Assembly (NCBI GenBank): GCA_016508695.1
Contig: VNKQ01000013.1
Location: 558,001 to 622,000, forward strand
Direction: 5' to 3'
Length of the DNA: 64,000 nt
Source of the DNA: Hyphodiscus hymeniophilus
Taxonomy: Eukaryota > Ascomycota > Leotiomycetes > Helotiales > Hyphodiscaceae
A model generated the notes under the pieces. The model saw only the letters and a list, made by a program, of their open reading frames with translations, had not been told where the DNA came from and ran no database searches. A program made the position numbers and the translations under genes. Below, one piece after another: positions 44,681 to 56,053 of the stretch. The first letter of the stretch is position 1, and each line of letters opens with the position of its first letter.

Positions 44681-47371
44681 GCTTCGGGAAAACCTTGGCG
44701 GATTGGATGCCTCCTCTGTGCCCTTTCTCTTTCTTTCTTCTTTGTTTTCCTTTGATGTTCCGCAAGGAGTTCTGATGACTGCCAAGGAAGACTTCGCGTG
44801 GATTGGGGATGAGGCGGCGGCTTTGCCCCAAGTACGGCACAGCTCGACTTTCTGTGAGATTTAACACACGTGCTGGGTTCTTCATTTGTGACCAACTGTT
44901 CTCTTAAGCAACAGTACCAATGTCTGCAATCATACAGCAACATAGAGAATGACTTCGAAATTGATAATGATGATCGTGAACGCTCCACACATGTGCCTCC
45001 AACAGCCGATTCGACTCGAGTACGCGACCCAAGAACGCTTGAGTCGCGAGGAACCATCCAGTCTTATCCAAATAACGCCCTTCCAAGTTCCCACCCATAA
45101 AATTTCCGGAGTATGTAGCATCTGGTTTTTGGTGTATATGAGAAAAAAAATGTTCGCGACGTATGGTACGTAACGAATGCGCTGTTGCTGTCGACAGAGC
45201 TGTAGTGGCGATGGTTTCTATAACGTTGACGAATTTGGGCAAGATGTAAAGGAGCACGGGAGGGAAACGAAAGAAAGGCTATGCTTGTTCTTGGAAGGAG
45301 TAAGATATTCGTGAATATTCTGTTGAGAGTTAGCTGACACGAGATTGGGGGCTGGCTTCATCTGACGCGCGATCTCGAACCTGCGAGGTACAATCGTTCG
45401 GATGGGACATGGAGCTAAATAGTGTTCGGCATGTAGTACGGAACAGATCTCAAGAGCAGGCGCCTGACATGCCATTGTCAGTAAGATTCTAGACTCCACG
45501 TGTAATGACTGTTGCTGGATTGTGATGCTGACCATTACTGACCCATGTGCTACACTCGTGATGGCACCTCAAACCGGAATTGTAGACAGAGACTGTTTAT
45601 TTGCAAATTATTGTTCGTGACACAGATGGAGAAGCAAACGATAAGGTTATGGAAGTCTGCTTCATAGATAAAGTAAAGGATACGCGTCGAAAATGCCGCA
45701 AGGTCGCTTATGTCGATTTGTTCAGAACACTACCTAAGTAACAAAGGAATTTGACGATTGGAAGGTGTGCAAAAATGTTTTGAGAATAACAAAGGCACAA
45801 AAAGACTGCGAACACAGTACTGTGTACATCTGGCAATTCACAGCTTATACTTCCGTTGCTAATCAAAAAGAAGTATTAGCATTGAGCAATCTAAGTTTAA
45901 CTTCTCCAGGAAACCAGAACAAAAAAAATTGTTTTGTGTCAAGCTGTGAAGGCTCAGGAGAGAGGAGTGATAGGAAGGTTAATACATACCAGATCCAAAG
46001 GCTTCCCCGACGACCGGCATACCTAAGGCCTTGGCGCAACTCTCCGAACAACACAGATTTGGAACCACCCTGGATATGTTTCACTCCGGAGTATAGGACT
46101 CAAATTATTTCTGTGGACTTCAGCTCTACGATGTTTTTAAACAACGCAGGAGGGTTGATTTTCGGAACATTTATATACTAAGGTCAGCGCAGATTCTCTG
46201 ACAGGACATCCTGATTGAAATAAGCGAATAGCCTCAGGTGGTTCCAACACCGTCCGAAGAAGGTGCCGAAGGTACGTTCGGTAGTAAACAGCAGACCCCG
46301 AATGCAGGATCTCCCCTTGCTATCTGTTCGGGCGTTAGTCAAGAACAAATGGACAAAAGTGAAACGTGACGAGTGAGCCTTGACAGCCGAATTGTTGAAA
46401 AGATTTCCCTAACTTGACATATATATGAATGATCTGGTAAGCCGAGGAAGGGCGAGTTGAGCCGAGCTGGCACGGCTGGTGTCGGGGATATTGAATTTTG
46501 TGATGGGCGTTGTGAGGGCTTCACATAATCGATGAGGCTCGGCAATATGTCGATCCGGGGCGACACAGCCGTGGACAGTGGTAGCTGACAACATATCAAC
46601 ATTGATGTCAGTTCTGAGAGGACACAAGGAATAATCGAAGTAGAGAGGACCCTCCCAACATTCCTGGAATCAACAATGCCAAGTATATTGCCAGGAAATT
46701 TGGACAGAGCAGCACAGGCGGCGACCAATTCCCTCTTGTGTGTCAGACATTCAGACCCTTTTGACCACACAGTATTTGAACCATCCTGTGATCGGAACAA
46801 GACGGCCGTTGTTACATCTTCAATTATCAATTCGACAACAACGTGGAGTATCGAAGGGACAAAAGCTTGGTAGAGACAACTACCTCTTTTCATTGTCATC
46901 TTAAGCTTCCATCGCCCACGATGTGCCCAGAGGAAGAAATGTTCCAAGGGCTAGTTTCGCCTTGTGGACGACGAGTATCCTCCTGAGAAAATTCAACGCA
47001 CATATGCTTCACCTTCTTTCAGTCGTAGGTGGTTTCGACAAAGGGCAGATGGCGATTCTGTAAGGCTCCAAGACCGTGTAATCCTTTGATAGTGCTCAAG
47101 AGGTACTTTGAACGTTTCAGATTCTGAATCAGACGTTCAAAGACGGTTCTATTGCACAACAATGAAGTGCAGATAATCACTGGGTCTTCTTAGCTACACT
47201 TCTAGACAAGGTGGTTGACGAAAATACACAAAAAATCTTGCCTTCATTCCCTGTTCACCACCCATATTTAGATCAATGCCTGAATACTCTTTGGTCTTGT
47301 TCACACAGATCCGAACCACCTGAAGTTTAAATATGTATTATCCTGGGTATATTATAAAAATTATCTAAAAA
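44681..47371. other. Intergenic, 2.7 kb
   Basis: No gene is supported. A reverse frame at 46339-46947 is open for 202 codons but starts and reads unlike a conserved protein. The forward strand at 46700-46880 has a broken frame (DQFPLVCQTFRPF, then stops) that may be the remains of a gene I do not recognise. Confidence 0.4.
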
Positions 47372-49558
47372 TCATTCCTTCTCCCTCATAACCGGCACCG
47401 CCAGCTTACTCATTCCTTCTTTTTCTAGCTTCCCCAGCTCACCCTCCTCGACCATCTTAATCTCCCCCCTCTCAACCCCAGCCCTCCGTTCCGCCAATCT
47501 CTTCGCCGCCGCAGCCCTCCTTTCGCTCTTCTCCTGATCCTGCCTCAACCTGGCAATCAACGGACTCCTCGCTCGAATTTTGGCACCCCATTTATAAAAC
47601 ACAAATGGAATTGGTATCAACGCAACTTGCACCAGGCCCAACAACGTGCCGGCCCATTGCGGAGAAAGAGCTGCGTACATGGCCGGTCCAGCCAACGGTA
47701 ACGTGCCACCTATGATCGAACGAATCACGGTGTTACCGGCTAAAGCAGAGGCAGAATACACGCCGTAGCAGCCAGCCAGGTAATTCGAAGCGTAGATAAA
47801 CACCAGGCAGTTTCCCGCTCCAAAAGGGATCCCGGCTAGGATGGGCCAGATCCAGTGAATGGTAATGGGGACCGAAGTCCAAGAGAACCATAGTTGGCCG
47901 ATGGGGCAAAGGAAAGAGGCTATGCACACGATGCTGACTGAAGCTTCGGGGGGTACGCGGCCAGTTTCGGGGTCTTTCTTGTGAGCATGTACGAGGCGGC
48001 GGGCGAGGGGTTCGGTGACTATTGCAAGCATGGTCCCGACGCCTATGCCGACGAATGCTAGACCAGTGAAGCCTATGGTCCAGCCGCGAAGGTCCATGTA
48101 GACTAGTGGGTAGGCTATAAAACAGAGATATAAGATGGCGTAGATTGTCTTCAAGTTTGTCAGTGGATGGATCAGAGATCGCACTTTCGCTAGGAGTGTT
48201 GGGTAAGTATGGAGTGCAAGGAAATGACCAATACATACAGCAATGTAACCATCCCAAAGCCATAATATTGGCTCTGTAAATGTAAGGACGAAAGGTCTTG
48301 AGAGGTTGACCTTTAGAACCTCAGAGACTGGGCTTCTATCAGTGCATGCTGTCTTTCGGAATCACGTAATTACGTACCAGTGGCTTTCTGATCATACCGA
48401 GACCACCATCTATCGTCACCTGTCTCTTTCCTCTTCTTCGCAGCTTTTTTCTGGAGGATTATAGGAGCATAAGTTTCCTTGACGCACGCGCACGTGATCC
48501 ACGCGACTGCGGAGAATATCAAAATCAACCAATTCGTCCATCTCCAACCCAGATATTCTGCCGCAAACCCTCCGATGATTGGTCCAGTAACCTGCCAAGA
48601 ATCAGCACGCTTAATGAGGTAAAGTCGGGAGTTGAGAAAAAGTTTTACTCTGGAAATGTTCGCAGAGTCGAAAACTCGCGATATTGCCAAAACAGGAAAT
48701 AGTGCTTGAGGAAATTGGGGGAACCAACCGGACCATTCATGGGCCCTATGCTCCAAATACTGAAAGCTAAGGCTCGGTGGGTCTCATTTGTGATATCTGA
48801 CACTGTTCCAGGCGAGTTTGAGATCATAGCTGCTCCTGCAAGAGCACTATTCGCAAATTAGTTGTCATCAATAAGATGGGGCTTTGGATGATATACCCGA
48901 GGAATCGCACGATCAAAACCTCTGGCAGTCCAGTTGCCAAAGCACATGGAAGGACCATAAGACTAAAAAACAACAGACTTCCTATATATACTGGTCGTCT
49001 TCCGTATATCTCACTCAGCGGCGCTAGTATCACACTTCCACAGCCCAGACCAATCATAAACATCGTAACTCCTAATGTGGCTATAGGTTCGCTCGTCTCG
49101 TGGAACTCCTTCATCATCCCAGGCATACTGCTTGTGTAGCTGGTGGAATACAACACCACAGCCCACGTTGCGAAGGAGACCCATCCTATTACGACACTCC
49201 GATACCACAGAGGCCAATTACGTGGATCGTCTGGGTCGTCTGCTGAAAAGTCGACTTCGAACTCCGATATTCTTGAGCCTGTCGTTGCGAACGAACCGTT
49301 GGTCCTTGTAATTGTGAACTCGGCACGAGCCAGACGCTCTGGTTCGGTTCGCAGATCTGGTGTTAAGGCATGTTCGAGAGGGGAGAGAATGTCTGATTCG
49401 ATCGAGTCGCTTGAGGAGTGGGATGAGTGGGTCAGTGAGGGAGAAGTATGTTCCTCCTTTTCAGAATGGGCTGAGGAGCTGAGCGTAGAGGAAGTCTGTG
49501 TCGTGCCATTCTCCTCTTGATAGAAATCCTTTTCAGGGTCTCTGAAGTCTGCCCCCAT
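47372..49558 (-). CDS. Major facilitator superfamily transporter, DHA1 drug/polyamine type
   Basis: Five exons, 49558-48897, 48846-48729, 48591-48378, 48327-48239 and 48148-47372, give 619 residues. A serine- and acid-rich cytosolic N-terminus of about 110 residues ends with DDPDDPRNWP, the usual lead into helix 1 of fungal DHA1 pumps. The motif between helices 2 and 3 reads LSEIYGRRPVYIG. SNSPGTVSD and WRWTNW follow in later helices, and the chain ends in a long basic and acidic tail (RRAAAAKRLAERR). About twelve membrane helices are expected. The class exports polyamines, azoles, toxins or other small molecules by proton antiport at the plasma membrane. All junctions are GT-AG with good frame. 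Its particular substrate cannot be inferred, and no biosynthetic genes are next to it. Confidence 0.9.
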
Positions 49559-50609
49559 GTTTGCAAGACGACTGATGTGTCTGAGATAGAAGTTCCTTGA
49601 TATTGGAAAGGTCGGTAAGGTTCAAACTGCTATATCCGTCCACTTGGCTTGATCTGTGCCGAGGCGTTCGGCAATTCAGATATCTTTCAATATGAAGCGA
49701 ATCCACAAAGAGAAACACGCATAGGAAGAAATGACACACCAGGCGTATGCTGTGTCTTCAAAGCAAAGGATAGTTGATCTTAAATGACAAGAAGAGGGAA
49801 AAGAGTCCAGGAAAATACAAAGCCGCTAATAATACCCCTGCTCTGCAATGGGCAGAGGCGGGGGCTGTCGGACATACCTAATGGTGGGGGGTGGCTTGGC
49901 CAAGAGTTGAGGCTATTGCGAAAGCACTGGTGACTCAGGTTGGTCGAGGACCTAGAGATGAGCGGGCAAGCGGATAAACGGAGACCCCTGAGTCTCTCAA
50001 GCCCCCATCTTTGTATGGTCATGATGAAAATGGAGAATCTCCAACGCTTCTTCACAATGATCATCTTCACACCGCCTCGTCTGGAAGGCCGTCTATCACG
50101 ATTCATAAGCTCGTGCTGCGGGGTTGGTATGGCACGATAGGCCTAACAAGATTCACCACGTACAGTACAGTAGCTAACTGCAAAGTTGGCCGGCATTGTA
50201 CGAAGGGGGACTCTAGGACTGTAGACGGTAGGGCGTTGCGTGCCGATTGCCGGTCTGGTTACATTGTGGAATTTGTGGATGGTTCGAGCCGGGTAAAGGC
50301 TTTACGCAGTCTACTCCGTTGAACTCCGTAGTAAAATGTACCTACGTACCTTATGTAAGCCAGAACCTTACGTACACCAGGCACTCCGTAGGGCACGGGC
50401 GTTCCACGGTCACGTGATCTAGTGCTAAGAAATGTTTAACCGATGTTTGAACGACGCGGAAGCTTTTTGGCGCGTGAGGTTCAATGATCGTGGAATTCTA
50501 TCAATTACGGCTCCTTCTATAATCGACCCAATAAAAACGAGATGATATCACGCTGAAAGCCGAACCTATTCCATTCTTTTTCTACTGAACAAACTGTACC
50601 CGCATTACA
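49559..50609. promoter_or_regulatory. Divergent promoter region of MFS and NUP37 genes
   Basis: The 1,051 bases separate a reverse transporter gene and a forward nucleoporin gene. No coding sequence is supported. Around 50330-50400 the words CTCCGTAG and TACGTACC recur several times, so the stretch is mildly repetitive. Confidence 0.4.
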
Positions 50610-52538
50610 ATGGCCGGCACTCTACCTCAACCGCGGGTCTCAAGGAACAACCAAAATACGCAACTGACGTATGCTCCAACACAGTCCTAGCTGGCCAGGT
50701 ACTGATTACTCCATAGTTATGAGTTACCGCATCGAATCCACACCGTGAAATCATACCCTCTCCAATCCCCCAATGGCTCGACGATCATCATCTACGGCCA
50801 GGAAAACGGGGTGAGGATTCTCTGGAGAGGGGGTAGACAATTCAAACCTGCTGAAGACCCATCTGCAGCACCGAAGAAGTCGAACGGAACAGAGAAGGCC
50901 GTCATATCACTCGATTCCGACGATGAAGGGCCATCGCCGTCCGAAGACAAGCCTGAATTTGAGGATATGGCCGAGCTTGACCCGTCGAAACCATATCCCA
51001 GCATATTACAGAGTCTCGATCTCTACTTCGGAACAGATGTTCTCCATCTCGCACTACTGCCCAGCTCGGTTTTGAAGACCGAGAGCGCCTCATGGCGTGG
51101 CTTGGAGCCTCTGAGACAGAAGATTGTATTCACGGCTTCCTGTGCCGACAACTCAATCAGACTCGTTACTCTCCCACTCCTACCACCATCACCTGCAAGC
51201 AAGTCGCGAGATGAGTTCAATTCAAGCTTCACCACAGCCAATGCGGGAAATGGCAGATGGGGAGAAAGCGTTATTGTATTGAGTGGTCATCAAAAGCCCT
51301 CGGACGGTGTGTCAATGACTGCTGAACTTCCAACCCAAGAAATGAAGGGAGACACAAAATCATCCACGCTTGCAGGCCCACATTTGATTATTGCATCGCA
51401 CTCAAGAGAAGTAACAGGGCTGCTTCTACTATTTCGGGTACCATTCACATCACCAAAGCCTTCTGTGGAACCATTTCAAAAAACCTACCTTCCTTTCCCT
51501 GCAAAATCGATCACCTTCAACACTGCCCTGACCGAGCCGCCTGCGAGCCAATTACTGATCGCAGATTCAACAAGTGGATGTCGAATTTACGATTACAAGC
51601 TCCTATCCAACACCAGTCCCTCCGACGAGCCAACCTCGGATCTAATCACGCAACGTGGGACCTGGCTGTTATCGCTCTACCCAGGCTTTCAAAAATCATC
51701 CGAATCAACCCCACAACATATCGGTGCCCACGCAGGGTTTGGCAGGAAAACAATTGTCGATGCGAAATGGATTTCAAACGGCCGCGCAATCATCGTCCTG
51801 CTCCAAGATGGCGAATGGGGAATCTGGGATATCGAAGGTGTCGGACCAGGCGCATCACAGGGCCTTTTGGGTCGACAAGGCATCAGAGGAGGCTCACTCA
51901 CACAATTCAGCCTAACAGGCTTCATCGAAGGCGCAAAACCCCTAAACTCCAACGCACCTCAAACTTCAATCTCGAAATTCGCACCCATGACCCCTAGCAC
52001 GCGCAAAACTGTCGACTTATTCGGCAATAAAGGGCCCAGCGGTCCTGTCCGTGGTCAGATATCAATTATTGAGGTCCCTTCAAGCTCACCGACGAAACCA
52101 GCGGAAGAGAGCATTGTTTTCTGGCTGGGGGACTCGTTCACTGTCATCCCTAGCTTGTCGAAATACTGGTCCGCGACAAAGAGTTCAGGCAGGGGTAATA
52201 TGTTTTCTGGGACGCCTTCAGCACGTACGATCAAGCTTGAGAAAGTCGACCTCCAAGGAGAGCACTGTTCGGGGATTGAGCAGATCACTTCGCATGCTGC
52301 GTCAGCAATATCGACGACTGCACTGCCCTCTGAAATAATAATACTTGGAGAGCATCGGCTCGTGATTTTGTCCGCTGGAACACCCACTGCAGCCAGCAGA
52401 AGTGAAACAAGGATGGCGCTGGTAGAGACAAATGCCAATGGCGGAGAATTGGACGTCATTGGGATTGATCGGGCTTTAGCTCGGATGGAGAGTAGAGATT
52501 CGAGCGGATTGTTGGGAAAGAGGAGGCTTCTTCAGTGA
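50610..52538 (+). CDS. NUP37: Nuclear pore complex WD-repeat-like subunit, probably Nup37
   Basis: Two exons, 50610-50668 and 50717-52538, with a 48-nt intron, give 626 residues. The splice joins QLT to YELPHRIHTVKSYPLQSPNG, a start that I associate with filamentous-fungal Nup37. A beta-propeller-like region follows (GVRILWRGGR, then IVFTASCADNSIRLVTLPLL, LLIADSTSGCRIYDY, WGIWDIEGVG), interrupted by acidic and serine-rich loops such as SLDSDDEGPSPSED. Nup37 is part of the Y-shaped Nup107-160 complex, which coats the pore membrane on both sides; budding yeast lacks it. The protein is longer than the human one (about 326 residues) because of the loops and a C-terminal extension. Identification is from memory of the family and is likely, not certain. 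Confidence 0.68.
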
Positions 52539-53622
52539 TCCAACCATCTCTTTCTATGTTACGATATTTGTAAGATACCCACCAAGCCCAATCAAGAATG
52601 AATACCCTCTCTATGTAGAGAGAAATTTGACTTATCCCTTTACCGTTCTCCCTCGTCACCATTTCGTATCTCTATCTCTTCGATTTTTGTTTTCTTCCAC
52701 CTAGAAATTCGCAAGGCAAGGTGGAGTACAAGGCGAGATCAATCCTTGAAACTCTGTATTCCATGCGAGACATTGAACTCTCCCAAGAGCGAGAGACGAC
52801 ACGTTGTACCTGCATTTCGAGCGAGCCTGGGCTCCCGGGCTCAGGTGAGCTAAAGCGAAGAGCCGAGTGCGTGGAGGCGGTCGTGGCGGTTCCTCTATTG
52901 CTGCTCTTCCTAGCCTGCATCTTCGCTTGCGAAGCTGCGGGAGTGGAAGCGTGGTTTATAACCACTGCTACATTTCTCGATCTGTTAAATTCGAATGGCC
53001 GGCATGGCGGAGAGGAGACGGGTGGAGGAACGGGGGAGGCACAGGGAGCATGAATAAGGGCTTAACGTGTTCTTCGGGACGCGAGATAGGTAAGTAGGAG
53101 ATGCTTCTGTAATTCATTCAATGCTTTTTTCTCGTGTTGAATTCCATCCTCTATTCTACGCTCGCGCCAGGTGGTGACCTCACATCCATTCGAGCTGTGT
53201 GGGGCATATATCGAACAGTTTGTGAATTCGTGTAGAGTCGATTGTCGTGCGAGCTTTGGGCGGGTCTTCTAGTGTACTTCGATTCAACGAGTACGTCTTA
53301 CGGGTTAAAGTGGGTTGGGATTCCTGCTTCTGGTCGGCGGTGGGAGAGACTGTGGAGACATTGTAGGAGAGATCGATGTTGCGTGCAGTTGAAGCAAGAA
53401 GGCGAATGGAAAGTATCCAGAGGCTTAGGGAGAGTGAAGATTTCAGAGGTGGTAAGAAGGATGGCCAAGCGAGTAGGTTTCACTCCTTTCAACCTCCAAT
53501 TCTTGAATTGATCTCGTCAAATTTCGCATTCGAAACTTATTGTCTAACCTAATTATGCTGCTATGATAGTACTCCAAACACATCTCTTGACCTTGATTCA
53601 AATCATCAGAAACTGAACTCGA
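52539..53622. other. Intergenic between NUP37 and F-box gene
   Basis: Both genes end here, so this is shared 3' flanking sequence. Overlapping open frames at 52672-53053 on both strands are of biased composition and have no recognised family. No gene is called. Confidence 0.45.
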
Positions 53623-55105
53623 TTAGGAAGCAAGCGGTGGTCCCCAGTTCCACCATCGCGGCTTAATCTCCTCGACCTTCCTCAATCGTCCCACCACCTT
53701 TTCAACGTCACCGGTAGGGCCTACAGGTCCATCCAAATCATCATACTCGATCAGTCGATAATGTCCCTGTCTTTGAACTCCCCATTTCTGTAGCAGCAAA
53801 TGATTGCTCATCAAGGTCTCGCCATCTTTACCACTGAACTTGTCGTTGGGCCCTTCCATCGTCCGCTTCAATGTGCCTTCATTTCCAAGGATACGACGAG
53901 GCTCGGCGTCCCAGAAAGGCTTCTTCTTGCTCTTTCCGTAAAACACATTGGAGGAACACATGGAAACCACTCTCCAGCTTGTGAGGGTTACGGTTACATC
54001 GTTTGGCCTGGAATCGGTGTCCATCTGAGAAGGAAGTTAGTGACATTCTGAAGTCCAGCAGAGAGCGAGTATAGGAGAGATTGGGGAGATGAAAGCTAAC
54101 TCGCATACCTGATATTCAGTCATACATTCAGGGCACTGATAAAGTGGCCGCGTTCCTGAACCCAATCTCCAATCGCGCTCCTCATTATACAGGGTTATCC
54201 AAGTTCTGGTTCCAGGATTTCTGGCCGCATTGCCAGCAACGCTGACGTCTCTGCAGCAGGGCACCCAGAATCTAGTGTCACGAGGGAAATTCGCTACTCT
54301 GTCCTCTGGCTTGTTGTCTTTCGTATAGGGGTTCCAGGGAAGTACTATGGACGATTGTCGACGCTCGAACATGGTCTTGCCGATCTGTCGGTAGTAGAGG
54401 TGTTCTTGCAACGTCTGATTAGGCTCGTACCATGTATCGATATAGTGGAAGCCGTTCATGTAGAGTGTCCAATCCAGAGCCCAGACCCAAGTTCGCAGCT
54501 CATCGGCCATCCAGGTTGCGCCGGGTTTAATATGTGGTGCAAGTTGGAGCCGGAGTATACCGCCTTTTAAATACTTTGAATGCTTACGACGGCAAGCGTC
54601 TCTCAATTCTGCGAATGGGAGCCATGTATTGCGAGCTTTGGAGGGTTTGAGTTTATGGAGTCTTTGGCAATCACCACAGAACTGGAAATTCGGCAGATCT
54701 CTGTGAAGCAAAGACAGGAAGGCATAGATGTCGTTTGCTGCAGGGCATTTTGTCATACGTTGGAAGGATAGGGTGCCAACTACGGCTTTCAACCTTTTGT
54801 TTGCGAGTGCAAAGCATGCCGAAGATGGACTGAGATTGGACGTCAGCCGTTGCTCGAGTGTTTGAACAGAAGTTGATGAATGAATTCACTCACTCAGGGA
54901 GGTAGGAATCAACTTTCTGTAAGAGCTCACGGGGAAGAGTCTCAAGCTCAGCCTTTCTTTGTGTCGGGGACTGGACGATGGCAAGTTGGGCTTCCGAAGA
55001 AGGTTGACTTGCTGGATGCAAATCGTTGCCGGTCGTGTTGCTGTTGACTTTCTTGTCGTTTCTTAAGCGTTTGCACAAAGACTTCTTGATATTGACACCC
55101 TTCAT
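53623..55105 (-). CDS. F-box domain protein
   Basis: Three exons, 55105-54894, 54829-54109 and 54024-53623, give 444 residues. The F-box lies at about residues 52-90 (LETLPRELLQKVDSYLPDPS, then SACFALANKRL) and is split by the first intron. A cysteine pair FCGDCQRLHKL and a later pair YQCPECMTEYQ flank a tryptophan-rich central region (WMADELRTWVWALDWTLYMNG). The rest is a fungal-specific arrangement seen in many uncharacterised F-box proteins. F-box proteins link Skp1 and cullin 1 to substrates for ubiquitination; the target here is unknown. Both introns are ordinary GT-AG. The N-terminus is basic (KKSLCKRLRNDKK) and could act as a nuclear signal. Confidence 0.82.
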
Positions 55106-56053
55106 GTCGCCGTGGATGGTATCGCCGACACCAGGTCGAACTTCGAGTTGTTGTCTTGTTTAGAAAAGTTTTTAAACGGCGAGAAAAGGATTGAAGCTGA
55201 CTATCAACGAAGGTGAACCGACGATGCTACTATGTCTACTCCTAACGCGTTCGTTAGCGCCAACCCACGTGGCGATATGTGAAAGTGAGCAAACCTGGAA
55301 GAAGGTTCTTGCTTGCCTGTATACATTGCACGAGTGAATGAAGAAAGGTGCTATTGGACTATTAAGAGACTATATAATAGCAGCTTTGTGTGATTTCTAG
55401 GAGCCAAGAGGCTGGCTACTTATGTTGACATTAATATGAAGCAGTCTGATATTCCGCCATATCTGTTTTTGTTTGCTGTGTCGTGCCAAGTGTCACAAAC
55501 TGCCAGCAAGATGGTAGTAAGAGACTTGACATGGGTTTGGGTATAGCTTCCACAGGTCGATAATCCCATTGGGACCTCTCTTAAAGGTTTGAAAAAAAAA
55601 TTCTCTGAACCTTTTGGTCTATGGAGGTGTCGGCGAGTATCAAACCTCCAGCTTGAAACACATTCTCTTGCCTGGAAAATCTTGTAGCTTTTTCTCAGAG
55701 CACGGGTTTGGACTTTGGCGTTGAAGAATAATAACCCTTGAAGGGCCGTCTTCTTGAACAGGCAGGTCTAGATTCTGCTCTCTGTGGCTTGCGACAAATA
55801 TCAATAGTAGGGAACAGTATAAGGACAAGAAGGGGGGAAGAAACGAAATGGGTTTTTCCTTTCTGGAGACGGATACATAGCGTCCTGTCGGGGTTTCTCG
55901 ATGGAGCTCTTTTGAGATGCGCTTGTCCCTGGAGGAAAAAATTGAAAGGTTGGTCACTTGCAGCAATACCTCACTGGTCATAATTTGCTTTTTATTTCGG
56001 CCGAAATCCATGCAGAGCCACCATATCCTGTCTATGATACACTATCCCAATGA
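55106..56053. other. Intergenic between F-box gene and ADE13
   Basis: It contains the F-box gene promoter at the left and the 3' flank of ADE13 at the right. I find no coding sequence or RNA gene. Confidence 0.5.

Noticed and set aside
46339..46947. Reverse open frame of 202 codons
   Set aside because: No conserved domain is seen, composition is uneven and it overlaps another possible broken frame on the other strand; kept only as a low-interest finding.
52672..53053. Overlapping open frames downstream of NUP37
   Set aside because: Both strands are open with biased composition, the reverse frame lacks an ATG and no family is recognised.
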